Assembly: GCA_017411235.1 (NCBI GenBank)
Contig: JAFPMR010000009.1
Location: 1-9,259, forward strand
Source of the DNA: Bacilli bacterium
GTDB lineage: Bacteria > Bacillota_I > Bacilli_A > RF39 > UBA660
DNA: 9,259 nucleotides
Reading direction: 5' to 3'
Positions 1-6,813 of this stretch are shown piece by piece (positions within the stretch are counted from its first letter, which is position 1; every line of letters starts with the position of its first letter). Both the position numbers and the translations under genes were made by a program. A model generated the notes under the pieces. The model worked only from the letters and a program-made list of their open reading frames with translations, was not told the DNA's origin and ran no database searches.

Positions 1-150
1 GATAAAATCTATAATGTTGGTGGATACTGGTATTACGAAGGAAAAAATAATGTTCAAGTAAAAACAGAAGAATATGGTGAAGTATCATATGACTTCTGGA
101 AAGTTCCATATCATAATATCGACTTCAAAACATTACATGAGGTTAAATAA
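1..150 (+). CDS. 3' end of an unrecognised protein (5' part outside window)
   Basis: Frame 1 is open from the first base to a TAA at 148-150 and gives the last 49 residues of a protein. It is rich in aromatic residues (GGYWYYEGKNN near the start, YDFWKVPYHNIDF further on) and ends in LHEVK. No motif is complete enough to name a family. The stop codon shares its last base with the start of the next gene (TAATG), so the two are probably co-transcribed and translationally coupled. It is in the same strand and style of codon use as its neighbours. The rest of the gene is needed before any function can be given. Confidence 0.75.
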   Translation, partial: DKIYNVGGYWYYEGKNNVQVKTEEYGEVSYDFWKVPYHNIDFKTLHEVK

Positions 151-608
151 TGAAAAGAATATTTAAAGTACTTCTTTTATTACTAACAGTAACATTATGT
201 ATTGCTTGTAAAAAAGAAGAAAAAATAGAACCATTCGATTTAAAAGAAGAATACTATCAAGAGAGTAAACAAATAGAATTAGACTTAGATGGTTTAAATA
301 AACTAATCGAAGATAAAGAATCATTTGGTGTATTCGTATACTTACCTGGATGTACATCATGTGCAGCTTTCAGTGAAGTATTAAGTGAATTCCAAAAAGA
401 TAACACACTTACTTTCTACAAAACAGAAATAAAATATGCTAAAGAAACAGATATTGGTAACAAAATAAAATATGCTCCATCATTTGTCATCTTTAAAGAA
501 GGCAAGATAGTAGCATACTTAGATGCTGAATCTGATAAAGATAAAGCTATTTATGATGAAGTAGAAAACTATAAAGAATGGTTAACTAAATATATCAATT
601 TAAAATAA
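150..608 (+). CDS. thioredoxin-like lipoprotein
   Basis: A 152-residue exported lipoprotein with a thioredoxin fold. Seen: a signal peptide with basic start (MKRIFK), hydrophobic core, and lipobox LCIAC with Cys20 as the lipidation site, followed by a charged linker (KKEEK). The domain holds a CxxC motif, C68-T-S-C71, in the context YLPGCTSCAAF, and a later YAPSFVIF segment that supplies the cis-proline (P110) expected opposite the CxxC. From the family, it should face the outside of the membrane and carry out thiol-disulfide exchange or reduction on extracytoplasmic proteins; the actual partner is unknown. The start is ATG 150, with GAGGT at 139-143 as ribosome binding site inside the upstream gene. 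The stop lies in the 5' arm of a terminator. The -3 lipobox position is Cys rather than the usual Leu, a small oddity. It might alternatively be a peroxiredoxin- or TlpA-like protein, but it is short for those. Confidence 0.85.
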   Translation: MKRIFKVLLLLLTVTLCIACKKEEKIEPFDLKEEYYQESKQIELDLDGLNKLIEDKESFGVFVYLPGCTSCAAFSEVLSEFQKDNTLTFYKTEIKYAKETDIGNKIKYAPSFVIFKEGKIVAYLDAESDKDKAIYDEVENYKEWLTKYINLK

Positions 609-629
609 GTTCATTGAACTTATTTTTTT
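604..629 (+). terminator. intrinsic terminator of the thioredoxin-like lipoprotein gene
   Basis: AATAAGTTC (604-612) pairs with GAACTTATT (616-624), a 9-bp stem with a 3-nt loop, ending in a run of seven T (623-629). The 5' arm includes the TAA stop codon at 606-608. Confidence 0.85.
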
Positions 630-633
630 ATAG

Positions 634-654
634 TATAATATGCTTAACAGGTGG
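634..654 (+). promoter_or_regulatory. -10 element and ribosome binding site for the 659-1207 gene
   Basis: TATAAT at 634-639 directly follows the upstream terminator. AGGTGG at 649-654 sits 4 nt before ATG 659. No good -35 is seen: the best candidate is TTCATT at 610-615, inside the terminator stem, 18 nt away. The AGGTGG decides the start: a longer reading from TTG 614 would run through the promoter and has no ribosome binding site. Confidence 0.5.
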
Positions 655-658
655 TTAT

Positions 659-1207
659 ATGAAAATTGATAAAATAATACAAGAATATAATATGAATCTA
701 TGTTTAAGAGATTCACTTCCTACATGTGATGCAGAAATCCAAGAACTAGAAGAAGATGAAAATGTTAAAAAATATATCAGATTAACAGAACATCGAAAAA
801 AGTATCAACATCTAAGAAAACAAACAGATGCTGATATCTTAGATGACGTTATAAAAAACGATAATGAAGTAATAGATGAAGATGTTTACTTTTGTTATGG
901 TAAAAACTTTATAGGTCATCCAAGACTAGCTGGTGGTTTTTACATAGAACAACACACTAGAGGATCAATTAGAAGATTAAGTGGTTTTGTTGCAGCTAAA
1001 TACCGTAACTTAGCAAAACCAGATGAAATAATAATAATGCCAAGATCAGAAACAACAGCTTTTGAAGAAAATCATCAAACAATTCAAGCAACAACTGCAG
1101 TACCAGAAGAAGAATATTATGAATTAAGAAGACATATGTATGAAGAAGCAATAGATAGACATATAAATGGAACAAAGAAATTAATAAAGGAGCCACAAAA
1201 TGACTAA
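659..1207 (+). CDS. conserved-looking protein of unknown function (182 aa)
   Basis: I do not recognise this protein. It is a soluble, charged 182-residue protein without signal peptide or membrane span. The N-terminal half is helical and acidic/basic (LEEDENVKKYIR, LTEHRKKYQHLRKQ), suggesting a helical bundle or coiled coil. The centre is a different, probably beta-rich block (VYFCYGKNFIGHPRLAGGFYIEQ) followed by GSIRRLSGFVAAKYRNL and IIIMPRSE. Four cysteines or fewer are scattered, without a CxxC pair. The start at 659 is chosen from AGGTGG at 649-654. The last 8 nt overlap the start of the nitroreductase gene, so the two are almost certainly one transcription unit and may work together. A redox or flavin-linked role can only be guessed from this partnership. 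Confidence 0.8.
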   Translation: MKIDKIIQEYNMNLCLRDSLPTCDAEIQELEEDENVKKYIRLTEHRKKYQHLRKQTDADILDDVIKNDNEVIDEDVYFCYGKNFIGHPRLAGGFYIEQHTRGSIRRLSGFVAAKYRNLAKPDEIIIMPRSETTAFEENHQTIQATTAVPEEEYYELRRHMYEEAIDRHINGTKKLIKEPQND

Positions 1208-1871
1208 CGAAGAACTATTAAGATGTATAAGAGATCGTCACTCAGTAAGAGATTATATAGAAAGAGATATTGATTTAGATGACTTAGCAATTCTAAATCC
1301 AGAGATAGAAAAAATTAATAAAGAAAATGATTTACATTTTCAATTGGTAGCTAATTCACCAGAAACATTTTCAAAGTTTATTTTACCTTATGGTAAATTA
1401 AACGCTTATCACTATATTGCTTTAGTAGGTAAAAAATGTGATAACTTAGAAGAAAAAATAGGTTACTTTGGCGAAAAACTAGTAATTCTAGCCAACTCTT
1501 GTAGTTTAGATACTTGTTGGGTAGGAGGAACATACTCTAAAAGAAATACTAAAGTAAAAATCGAAAAAGATGAAAAACTAGTAGGTATCATAGCAATTGG
1601 TTATGGTGTCAACCATGGTCATCCTCATAAGAGCAAAACACTTACTGATGTAACAACTACTTTAGAAAATACACCTGAATGGTTCATCAAAGGAGTAGAA
1701 TCTGCTTTACTAGCACCTACTGCTATTAATCAACAAAAATTTAAATTTACTTTTAATAATGATGGTAGCGTTACTGCTACAGCAGGAGTAGGTCCATACG
1801 TAAAAGTAGATCTAGGTATCGTAAAATACCACTTCGAAGTAGGAGCAAATCAAAAAATAGAATGGAGATAA
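1200..1871 (+). CDS. nitroreductase family protein (TM1586 type)
   Basis: A 223-residue cytoplasmic flavoprotein of the nitroreductase superfamily, most like the single-chain 'TM nitroreductase' (TM1586) group. Seen: the N-terminal RHSVRDY (residues 13-19), the typical FMN-phosphate contact region; then NAYHYIALVGKK, GYFGEKLVILANS and TCWVGGTYSK, the string of motifs shared by this group; and a C-terminal APTAINQQKFKF block like the SxxNxQP-type motif of nitroreductases. From the family it should bind FMN and use NAD(P)H to reduce nitro, quinone or similar compounds; the physiological substrate is not predictable. The gene overlaps the upstream unknown gene by 8 nt, and its ribosome binding site is AAAGGAG at about 1187-1193. 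It ends within a terminator hairpin. Length is normal for the group. Confidence 0.85.
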   Translation: MTNEELLRCIRDRHSVRDYIERDIDLDDLAILNPEIEKINKENDLHFQLVANSPETFSKFILPYGKLNAYHYIALVGKKCDNLEEKIGYFGEKLVILANSCSLDTCWVGGTYSKRNTKVKIEKDEKLVGIIAIGYGVNHGHPHKSKTLTDVTTTLENTPEWFIKGVESALLAPTAINQQKFKFTFNNDGSVTATAGVGPYVKVDLGIVKYHFEVGANQKIEWR

Positions 1872-1885
1872 TCATCTCCTTTTTT
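1864..1885 (+). terminator. intrinsic terminator of the nitroreductase unit
   Basis: GGAGAT (1864-1869), loop AATC, ATCTCC (1874-1879), then six T (1880-1885). The 5' arm covers the last sense codons and the loop includes part of the TAA stop at 1869-1871. Confidence 0.85.
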
Positions 1886-1896
1886 AATGCCTAAAT

Positions 1897-1946
1897 TTGG
1901 TGAAATTAGAGATATTTGGTATAATTAAAGTACTTAGTGGGGTGAT
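1897..1946 (+). promoter_or_regulatory. promoter and ribosome binding site of the cardiolipin synthase gene
   Basis: -35 TTGGTG (1897-1902), 17-nt spacer, -10 TATAAT (1920-1925) with an extended TGG just before it (1917-1919). The Shine-Dalgarno GGGGTGAT (1939-1946) precedes ATG 1950 at a short distance. The leader is only about 20 nt long. Confidence 0.7.
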
Positions 1947-1949
1947 AAT

Positions 1950-3455
1950 ATGAAAAGAGCTTTAAAAAGATTTCTACTAGTATTTTTGGGCTGGTTATTA
2001 CAAATCATCTTATCATTTTCTTTATTAGCATATTTAGGTAATCACTATGCGATTATCGAATTTGCCTATGCTCTTTTATCAATTATTATCACTTTAAATA
2101 TCGTAAAGAATTCTCGTAACTATGAAATAGATATGTTATGGTTAATAATCATTCCTATGTATCCAATTTTAGGTGCTATTTTATACCTAACATTAAGAAG
2201 TAATAAACATCGTGCACCAATTATTAAAAGAATTCAAAAGAACTTCAAATTAGCAGAAAAGTATTATATTCAAGATGAAAAAGTAAAAAAAGATATCGAA
2301 AAAGATAATCATAGTCAAATAAAATACTTAATGAATATAGCTAAATTTCCTGCTTATACTCATAACAAAGTTAAATACTATTCATTAGGTGATGATGTTT
2401 ATGACACATTACTTAAAGAATTAAATAAAGCAGAAAAATACATCTTCTTAGAGTACTTCATTATCGGTGAAGGAGAAAAATGGGATGGAATTCTTTCTAT
2501 CTTAAAAGAAAAAGCAAGACAAGGTCTTGATGTTAGAGTAATCTATGACGACTTTGGTTCAATGAAATACTTACCAGATGATTATAGAAGTGAATTAGAA
2601 CTATATGATATAAAATGTGTAGTCTTTAATAAACTTCATCCATTATCTAGTTTAATAATGAACAATAGAGATCATCGTAAAATACTAGTAATCGATGGTC
2701 ACACAGCATTCTCTGGTGGCATAAACTTATCAGATGAATACTTCAATACTAAAGAAGTATTTGGTCATTGGAAAGATAATGCCTTCATGGTAAAAGGAGA
2801 AGCTGTTTGGAGTTATACAGTAATGTTCTTAACTATGTGGAATTCATATCGTAAAGAAGATAAAGATTATAATATCTTTAAATATAACTTTACTGATAAA
2901 CCTAAAAAAGATGGTTACATAATTCCTTATACAGATTCACCACTAGATTCAGAAACAATAGGTGAAAACGTTTACTTAAATATGATCAACCAATCTAAAA
3001 AATATCTATATATAACAACACCTTATCTAGTAATAGATAAAGAAATGGAACATGCTCTAATCTTAGCAGCCAAAAGAGGTGTTGATGTAAGAATAATTAC
3101 ACCAGGTATACCAGATAAAAAAACAGTATATACTGTAACTAAATCATACTTTTTACCATTAATAGAAAATGGTGTAAGTATCTATACCTATAAACCTGGA
3201 TTTATTCATTCTAAAGTATTTGTATGTGATGACCATGTATGTACAGTAGGTACAGTTAACATGGACTTTAGATCATTCTATCATCACTTTGAATGTGGCT
3301 TATTTATGCAAGATAACTCAACAATAAAAGATGTTAAAAAAGATATTTTAGATACTTTAGAAAAATGCCATAAAGTAACAAAAAAGGAAGCCACACCAAA
3401 TTTATTTAAATCATTCTGGCAAGCATTATTAAGATTAATAGCGCCATTATTATAA
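1950..3455 (+). CDS. cls: cardiolipin synthase
   Basis: A 501-residue membrane-bound phospholipase-D-superfamily enzyme. From the family, it joins two phosphatidylglycerol molecules to form cardiolipin and glycerol at the cytoplasmic membrane. Seen: two to three hydrophobic spans in the first 80 residues (about 8-28, 32-50, 60-82), the usual N-terminal anchor, then two HKD catalytic motifs. The first is HRKILVID with H242, K244, D249 followed by GGINLSDEY; the second is HSKVFVCD with H420, K422, D427 followed by GTVNMDFRSF. The C-terminus (SFWQALLRLIAPLL) matches the hydrophobic tail of Bacillota Cls proteins. Length is typical. It has its own promoter and terminator, so it is monocistronic. 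The start at 1950 fits both the anchor and the strong GGGGTGAT site. Nothing is missing from the active site. Confidence 0.95.
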   Translation: MKRALKRFLLVFLGWLLQIILSFSLLAYLGNHYAIIEFAYALLSIIITLNIVKNSRNYEIDMLWLIIIPMYPILGAILYLTLRSNKHRAPIIKRIQKNFKLAEKYYIQDEKVKKDIEKDNHSQIKYLMNIAKFPAYTHNKVKYYSLGDDVYDTLLKELNKAEKYIFLEYFIIGEGEKWDGILSILKEKARQGLDVRVIYDDFGSMKYLPDDYRSELELYDIKCVVFNKLHPLSSLIMNNRDHRKILVIDGHTAFSGGINLSDEYFNTKEVFGHWKDNAFMVKGEAVWSYTVMFLTMWNSYRKEDKDYNIFKYNFTDKPKKDGYIIPYTDSPLDSETIGENVYLNMINQSKKYLYITTPYLVIDKEMEHALILAAKRGVDVRIITPGIPDKKTVYTVTKSYFLPLIENGVSIYTYKPGFIHSKVFVCDDHVCTVGTVNMDFRSFYHHFECGLFMQDNSTIKDVKKDILDTLEKCHKVTKKEATPNLFKSFWQALLRLIAPLL

Positions 3456-3478
3456 AACAAGGTTTACACCTTGTTTTT
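3454..3478 (+). terminator. intrinsic terminator of cls
   Basis: AAAACAAGGT (3454-3463), loop TTAC, ACCTTGTTTT (3468-3477) and a T run to 3478, with further T-rich sequence after it. The stem begins within the TAA stop of cls (3453-3455). Confidence 0.85.
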
Positions 3479-3484
3479 ATTTTA

Positions 3485-3535
3485 TTTACTTTATCTAACT
3501 AAAATGGTATCATAAAATGGCATTTATGGAAGTGA
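3485..3535 (+). promoter_or_regulatory. promoter and ribosome binding site of dxs
   Basis: -35 TTTACT (3485-3490), 17-nt spacer, -10 TATCAT (3508-3513) with an extended TGG (3505-3507). The transcript would start near 3520. GGAAGTGA (3528-3535) is the Shine-Dalgarno for ATG 3541. An upstream in-frame ATG at 3517 lies at or before the predicted transcript start, and one at 3526 lacks a ribosome binding site, so 3541 is the start. Confidence 0.65.
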
Positions 3536-3540
3536 CAATC

Positions 3541-5385
3541 ATGATATTAGATAAAGTTAATTATCCAAAAGATATAAAGAAGCTAACCAAAAAAGAAAAG
3601 ATTGAATTATCAAAAGAAATAAGAGATATGATTATCGATACTGTATCTAATACAGGAGGACACTTAGCTTCAAATCTAGGCGTAGTAGAACTAACTATAG
3701 CTTTATTTTCATGCTTTGATTTACCAAAAGATAAAATAGTATGGGACGTTGGTCATCAAACTTATATTCATAAAATATTAACAGGTAGAAAAGATAGATT
3801 TAATACCTTAAGACAAATGGGTGGTATAGCAGGATTCCCTAGAACATCTGAATCTCCTTATGATTCATTTGATACAGGTCATTCTAGTACATCAATTTCA
3901 GCAGCTTTAGGTATGGCAAGAGCAAGAGATATTCTTCATAAAGATAATAAAGTAATTGCTGTTATAGGTGATGGAGCTTTAACTGGTGGTATGGCTATGG
4001 AAGCTCTAAATGACGCCGGTATTTCTAAAACTAACTTAATAGTTATCTTAAATGATAATGAAATGAGTATCTCTAAAAATACTGGAGGTTTATCTCAATT
4101 CTTATCTAAACTAAGAACAGGTAAAGGATATATCAAGAAAAGAAAATTCTTAAAGAAATTTGTTACTCATATACCTTTAATTGGTAAATTTTTATACAAA
4201 GTAATTAGTAGATTATTAAGAAGTATTAAATCATTATTTATTAAAAACATGTACTTTGAAGATATTGGTTTCAAATATCTAGGTCCAATAGATGGACATT
4301 CTATAGAAGACTTAGAAGAGATTCTAAATAGAGCAAAACATTTAGAAGGACCAGTATTAATTCATATCGTAACAGTAAAAGGAAAAGGATATAAACCAGC
4401 TGAAGAAAAACCAAATAAATTCCATTCAGTAGGAGCCTTTAATATTGAAGACGGATCTCCTAAAAAGGAAAAGAAAAAAGACTATTCAGCAGCTATGGGT
4501 GAAGCCTTAGTAAAACTAGCTAAAAAAGATAAGCATATCGTTGCTATTACAGCAGCCATGGAAGAAGGAACAGGTTTATCCGAGTTTGCTTCTAAATATC
4601 CAGATCGTTTCTTCGATGTTGAAATAGCAGAACAACATGGACTTACCTTAGCAGCAGGAATGGCCGCAGCAGGATTAAAACCAGTAGTTCCAATTTATTC
4701 ATCATTTCTACAAAGAGGATTCGATCAAGTAATTCATGATATTTGTATGCAAAAACTACCAGTAACAATTTGTGTTGATAGAGCAGGCTGTGTAGGTAAT
4801 GACGGTGAAACTCATAATGGTTTATTTGATTTATCATATCTAAGTACCATACCTAATATGAATGTTATGGCACCAAAGAATTATGAAGAATTAGATAAAA
4901 TGTTAGAATTTGCTATTACTAGTGGAAAACCAATGGCTATCCGTTATCCAAGAGGAACAGAAGATGAATATCAATTCTCTAAATCTAAAAAGATTGAACT
5001 AGGTAAAGGTGAATTACTAAGAGAAGGAAAACACCTAACAATAGTTGCTATTGGAAAAATGGTACCATATGCTATGCATGTAGCAGACAAATTACATCAA
5101 GATAAAATAGAAGCAGAAGTAATTAATGCTCGTTTTATAAAACCATTAGATATTAAATTAATAGAAAAATCATTAGAAAAAACTAAATGGTTAGTTACAA
5201 TTGAAGATAATAATATCAAAGATGGTTTAGGTGAAACAATAAAAGCTAATCTATCTAAACCATATAAAACAAATATCTTTGCTTATCCAGATGAATTCAT
5301 TAAACATGGTTCAATTCCAGATATTGAAAAGAAATATGGTTTAGATGTCGATTCAATTTATAAAAAAATAAAAGAAGATAAATAA
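3541..5385 (+). CDS. dxs: 1-deoxy-D-xylulose-5-phosphate synthase
   Basis: A 614-residue thiamine-diphosphate enzyme that condenses pyruvate with glyceraldehyde 3-phosphate, the first step of the MEP isoprenoid pathway, in the cytoplasm. Seen in order: MILDKVNYPKDIKKL, the usual DXS N-terminus; GGHLASNLGVVEL with H41; WDVGHQTYIHKILTGR with H72; the ThDP/Mg motif GDGALTGGMAMEALNDAG from G143; YLGPIDGHSIEDL; the transketolase pyrimidine domain with EIAEQHG, where E364 is the catalytic glutamate; and the C-terminal transketolase domain (ARFIKPLD, TIEDN). Length matches the family (about 620). The basic stretch between about residues 195 and 235 (KKRKFLKKF, RLLRSIKSLF) is the variable loop region found in Bacillota DXS. 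The gene stands alone with its own promoter and terminator, away from other MEP genes in this window. ThDP chemistry and substrate follow from the family. Confidence 0.97.
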   Translation: MILDKVNYPKDIKKLTKKEKIELSKEIRDMIIDTVSNTGGHLASNLGVVELTIALFSCFDLPKDKIVWDVGHQTYIHKILTGRKDRFNTLRQMGGIAGFPRTSESPYDSFDTGHSSTSISAALGMARARDILHKDNKVIAVIGDGALTGGMAMEALNDAGISKTNLIVILNDNEMSISKNTGGLSQFLSKLRTGKGYIKKRKFLKKFVTHIPLIGKFLYKVISRLLRSIKSLFIKNMYFEDIGFKYLGPIDGHSIEDLEEILNRAKHLEGPVLIHIVTVKGKGYKPAEEKPNKFHSVGAFNIEDGSPKKEKKKDYSAAMGEALVKLAKKDKHIVAITAAMEEGTGLSEFASKYPDRFFDVEIAEQHGLTLAAGMAAAGLKPVVPIYSSFLQRGFDQVIHDICMQKLPVTICVDRAGCVGNDGETHNGLFDLSYLSTIPNMNVMAPKNYEELDKMLEFAITSGKPMAIRYPRGTEDEYQFSKSKKIELGKGELLREGKHLTIVAIGKMVPYAMHVADKLHQDKIEAEVINARFIKPLDIKLIEKSLEKTKWLVTIEDNNIKDGLGETIKANLSKPYKTNIFAYPDEFIKHGSIPDIEKKYGLDVDSIYKKIKEDK

Positions 5386-5398
5386 TATCTTCTTTTTT
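5371..5398 (+). terminator. intrinsic terminator of dxs
   Basis: AAAGAAGATA (5371-5380), loop AATAA, TATCTTCTTT (5386-5395) and a T run to 5398. The 5' arm encodes the last residues of DXS (KEDK) and the loop ends with the stop codon. Confidence 0.85.
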
Positions 5399-5402
5399 GT
5401 TG

Positions 5403-5421
5403 TATACTTATAATAGGTGAT
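5403..5421 (+). promoter_or_regulatory. -10 candidates and ribosome binding site of purN
   Basis: Two possible -10 boxes stand close to the start: TATACT (5403-5408) and TATAAT (5409-5414). Neither has a convincing -35, because the dxs terminator fills that space. AGGTGAT (5415-5421) is 3-4 nt before ATG 5425. With the first -10 the transcript just includes the ribosome binding site; with the second it would be close to leaderless. Confidence 0.4.
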
Positions 5422-5424
5422 ACG

Positions 5425-6009
5425 ATGAAAAAAGAATTAAAAAGGTATGCAGTCCTAGCATCAGGCAATGGAACAACATTACAAGCTATAATAGATGCTA
5501 TAAAAAAGAAAAAACTAGATGCTGAAATCAAAATAGTTATTTCTAATACTAGTGAAGCATATGCTTTAACTAGAGCAAAAGAAGCAGGAATAAAAACCTA
5601 TGTCTTAAAAGATTACAAAGACGATCAAGAACTATACCAAGTTCTAAAAGAAGCAGATATCGATTTAGTAATCTTAGCTGGTTATCTAAAACTAATACCA
5701 GTTAATGTAATTAAAGACTTTACTATCATTAATACTCATCCAGCACTACTACCTAGTAAATATGGTGGTAAAGGAATGTATGGTATGAATGTCCATCGTG
5801 CTATAGTAGAAAACCATGAAAAAGAAACAGGTGTCACTCTTCATTTTGTCAATGAAGAATATGACAAAGGAAAAATAATAGCTCAAACCAAAGTAAGAGT
5901 ATATAAAACAGATACACCAGAAGATGTATCAAGAAAAGTCCAAAAAAAAGAAAAAATTCAACTAATAAATTCATTAATAGACTTTTCAAATGGAAATATT
6001 GATGTATAA
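5425..6009 (+). CDS. purN: phosphoribosylglycinamide formyltransferase (GAR transformylase)
   Basis: A 194-residue cytoplasmic enzyme that transfers the formyl group of 10-formyltetrahydrofolate to glycinamide ribonucleotide, the third step of purine synthesis. Seen: the N-terminal strand and phosphate loop AVLASGNGTTLQAI (GNGTT at 14-18); LVILAGYLKLIP; the catalytic INTHPALLPS with N103 and H105; YGMNVHRAIVENHEKETGVTLHFV; and EYDKGKIIAQ with D147, matching the Asn-His-Asp triad of the family. Length is normal. It is not in a pur operon here; neighbours are dxs and a queuosine-precursor transporter. The same window also holds a 5-formyltetrahydrofolate cyclo-ligase, so two formyl-folate enzymes lie within about 3 kb. 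No terminator follows; transcription may run into the next leader. Confidence 0.95.
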   Translation: MKKELKRYAVLASGNGTTLQAIIDAIKKKKLDAEIKIVISNTSEAYALTRAKEAGIKTYVLKDYKDDQELYQVLKEADIDLVILAGYLKLIPVNVIKDFTIINTHPALLPSKYGGKGMYGMNVHRAIVENHEKETGVTLHFVNEEYDKGKIIAQTKVRVYKTDTPEDVSRKVQKKEKIQLINSLIDFSNGNIDV

Positions 6010-6010
6010 T
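5983..6010 (+). promoter_or_regulatory. candidate promoter of the queuosine-precursor transporter gene
   Basis: -35 TTTTCA (5983-5988), 16-nt spacer, -10 TATAAT (6005-6010). The box overlaps the purN stop codon (6007-6009). A start near 6017 would place the 6018-6033 hairpin at the very 5' end of the transcript. Confidence 0.5.
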
Positions 6011-6017
6011 TAAACAA

Positions 6018-6033
6018 GTGAGTTTTAACTCAC
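6018..6033 (+). other. hairpin at the 5' end of the transporter leader
   Basis: GTGAGT (6018-6023), loop TTTA, ACTCAC (6028-6033). There is no T run after it, so it is not a normal terminator. It would be the first structure in the leader RNA, upstream of the riboswitch, and might protect the 5' end or serve as a weak 3' end for purN. Confidence 0.5.
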
Positions 6034-6035
6034 AC

Positions 6036-6079
6036 ATACTAGTTAACCTACACATCCTAGTATAAAAAAGGGAAGGAGG
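6036..6079 (+). promoter_or_regulatory. preQ1-I-like riboswitch, translational type
   Basis: Seen: stem P1, ATACTAG (6036-6042) with CTAGTAT (6057-6063); a 14-nt loop TTAACCTACACATC that contains the CTACAC string of preQ1-I aptamers; and an A-rich tail ATAAAAAAGGG (6062-6072). The tail matches the ATAAAAAA tail of known preQ1-I aptamers, with GG able to pair with CC (6047-6048) of the loop to close the pseudoknot. The Shine-Dalgarno AAGGAGG (6073-6079) follows directly, so ligand binding would hinder ribosome loading. There is no T run, which argues against transcriptional control. The gene downstream is a queuosine-precursor transporter, the expected target. Odd: the loop is 1-2 nt longer than in the textbook examples, so the ligand-contacting C cannot be fixed (C6053 or C6056). 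Confidence 0.75.
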
Positions 6080-6085
6080 ATAATA

Positions 6086-6751
6086 ATGCATAACGTTTTA
6101 TTGATCTTAGTTAATATACTAGTAACATTCAGTCTAGTATTATTAATTGAAAAAATCTTTAAAAAAGAAGGACTATATGTTTGGGCAGCAATTGCACTAA
6201 TCATGGCTAACATCTTAGAATGCCAAACAGTAGGTTTATTCCATGGCTTTACTGCTACTTGTGGAAATGTTCTATTTGCATCTGTCTTCTTAGCTACTGA
6301 TATTATGAATGAAAAATATGGTGCTGAATACAGTAAAAAAGCAATTAGATTAGCAGTATTTGCTATGATAGCATTCACAGTTATCATGCAACTTGGTTTA
6401 TTATTTAAACCAGATGCAACAGATATGGCTCATGGTGCAATGAAAGACCTATTTAGTCTTAACTTAAGAATAACTATCTCAAGTATTATTATGTTTTATA
6501 TAAGTAATAACTTAGATATCTTCTTATTTGAAAAGATCAAACAAAAACTACCTAATAAGTTATGGGTTAGAAACAATGTTGCAACTATCGTATCTAATGT
6601 TTTAGAAAACTATTTCTTTATTTTCTTTGCATTTGTAGGAATCTTCGATATACCAACAATGTTAAATATTGCAACAACTATTTCAGTAATTGAAATAATA
6701 ATAGCAATCTGCGATACACCATTTATTTATTTGGCAAAGAAGTTGAAATAA
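6086..6751 (+). CDS. yhhQ: queuosine precursor transporter (YhhQ family)
   Basis: A 221-residue integral membrane protein with about six hydrophobic spans. It belongs to the YhhQ/VUT_1 (DUF165) family. Seen: the hallmark block GNVLFASVFLATDIMNEKYG beginning at G60, with D72, N75, E76 and the following SKKAIRLAVFAM; a second conserved part WVRNNVATIVSNVLENYFFIFFAF (N-x-x-x-T-x-x-S in a membrane span); and the end ICDTPFIYLAKK. Members import preQ0, preQ1 or queuine for tRNA queuosine modification. The preQ1-I-like element in the leader supports this role by independent evidence and suggests feedback by preQ1. The Shine-Dalgarno AAGGAGG is 6 nt before the start. No queuosine synthesis gene is in the window, so the cell may salvage precursors. 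Its 3' end overlaps the -35 box of the downstream small RNA promoter, and read-through would place the antisense RNA sequence in its 3' UTR. Confidence 0.92.
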   Translation: MHNVLLILVNILVTFSLVLLIEKIFKKEGLYVWAAIALIMANILECQTVGLFHGFTATCGNVLFASVFLATDIMNEKYGAEYSKKAIRLAVFAMIAFTVIMQLGLLFKPDATDMAHGAMKDLFSLNLRITISSIIMFYISNNLDIFLFEKIKQKLPNKLWVRNNVATIVSNVLENYFFIFFAFVGIFDIPTMLNIATTISVIEIIIAICDTPFIYLAKKLK

Positions 6752-6771
6752 ACTTAAAAGTATAATATAAT
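6743..6771 (+). promoter_or_regulatory. promoter of the plus-strand antisense RNA
   Basis: -35 TTGAAA (6743-6748), exactly 17 nt, -10 TATAAT (6766-6771). A near-consensus sigma-A promoter. It points into a region with no plus-strand reading frame. A start at about A6778 is expected. Confidence 0.75.
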
Positions 6772-6780
6772 TAAAACATG

Positions 6781-6813
6781 AAAAAAGGAACACTCAATTG
6801 CCTAAGTTGAGTG
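6781..6813 (-). terminator. terminator of the minus-strand small-peptide mRNA
   Basis: Read on the minus strand: CACTCAA (6813-6807) pairs with TTGAGTG (6797-6791) around a loop with TTAGGC, then TTCCTTTTTT (6790-6781). The same DNA forms the first hairpin of the antisense RNA on the plus strand, where no T run follows. Confidence 0.65.

Noticed and set aside
614..658. A longer start (TTG 614) for the 659-1207 gene
   Set aside because: It would run through the terminator's 3' arm and the -10 box and has no ribosome binding site, whereas ATG 659 has AGGTGG at the right distance.
3517..3540. A longer start (ATG 3517) for dxs
   Set aside because: It lies at or before the predicted transcript start and has no Shine-Dalgarno; the DXS family begins at MILDK, which is ATG 3541 with GGAAGTGA.
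6043..6387. Minus-strand reading frame of 114 residues across the riboswitch and the start of yhhQ
   Set aside because: It is the complement of a clearly coding membrane protein and of the leader, with no promoter or ribosome binding site of its own.
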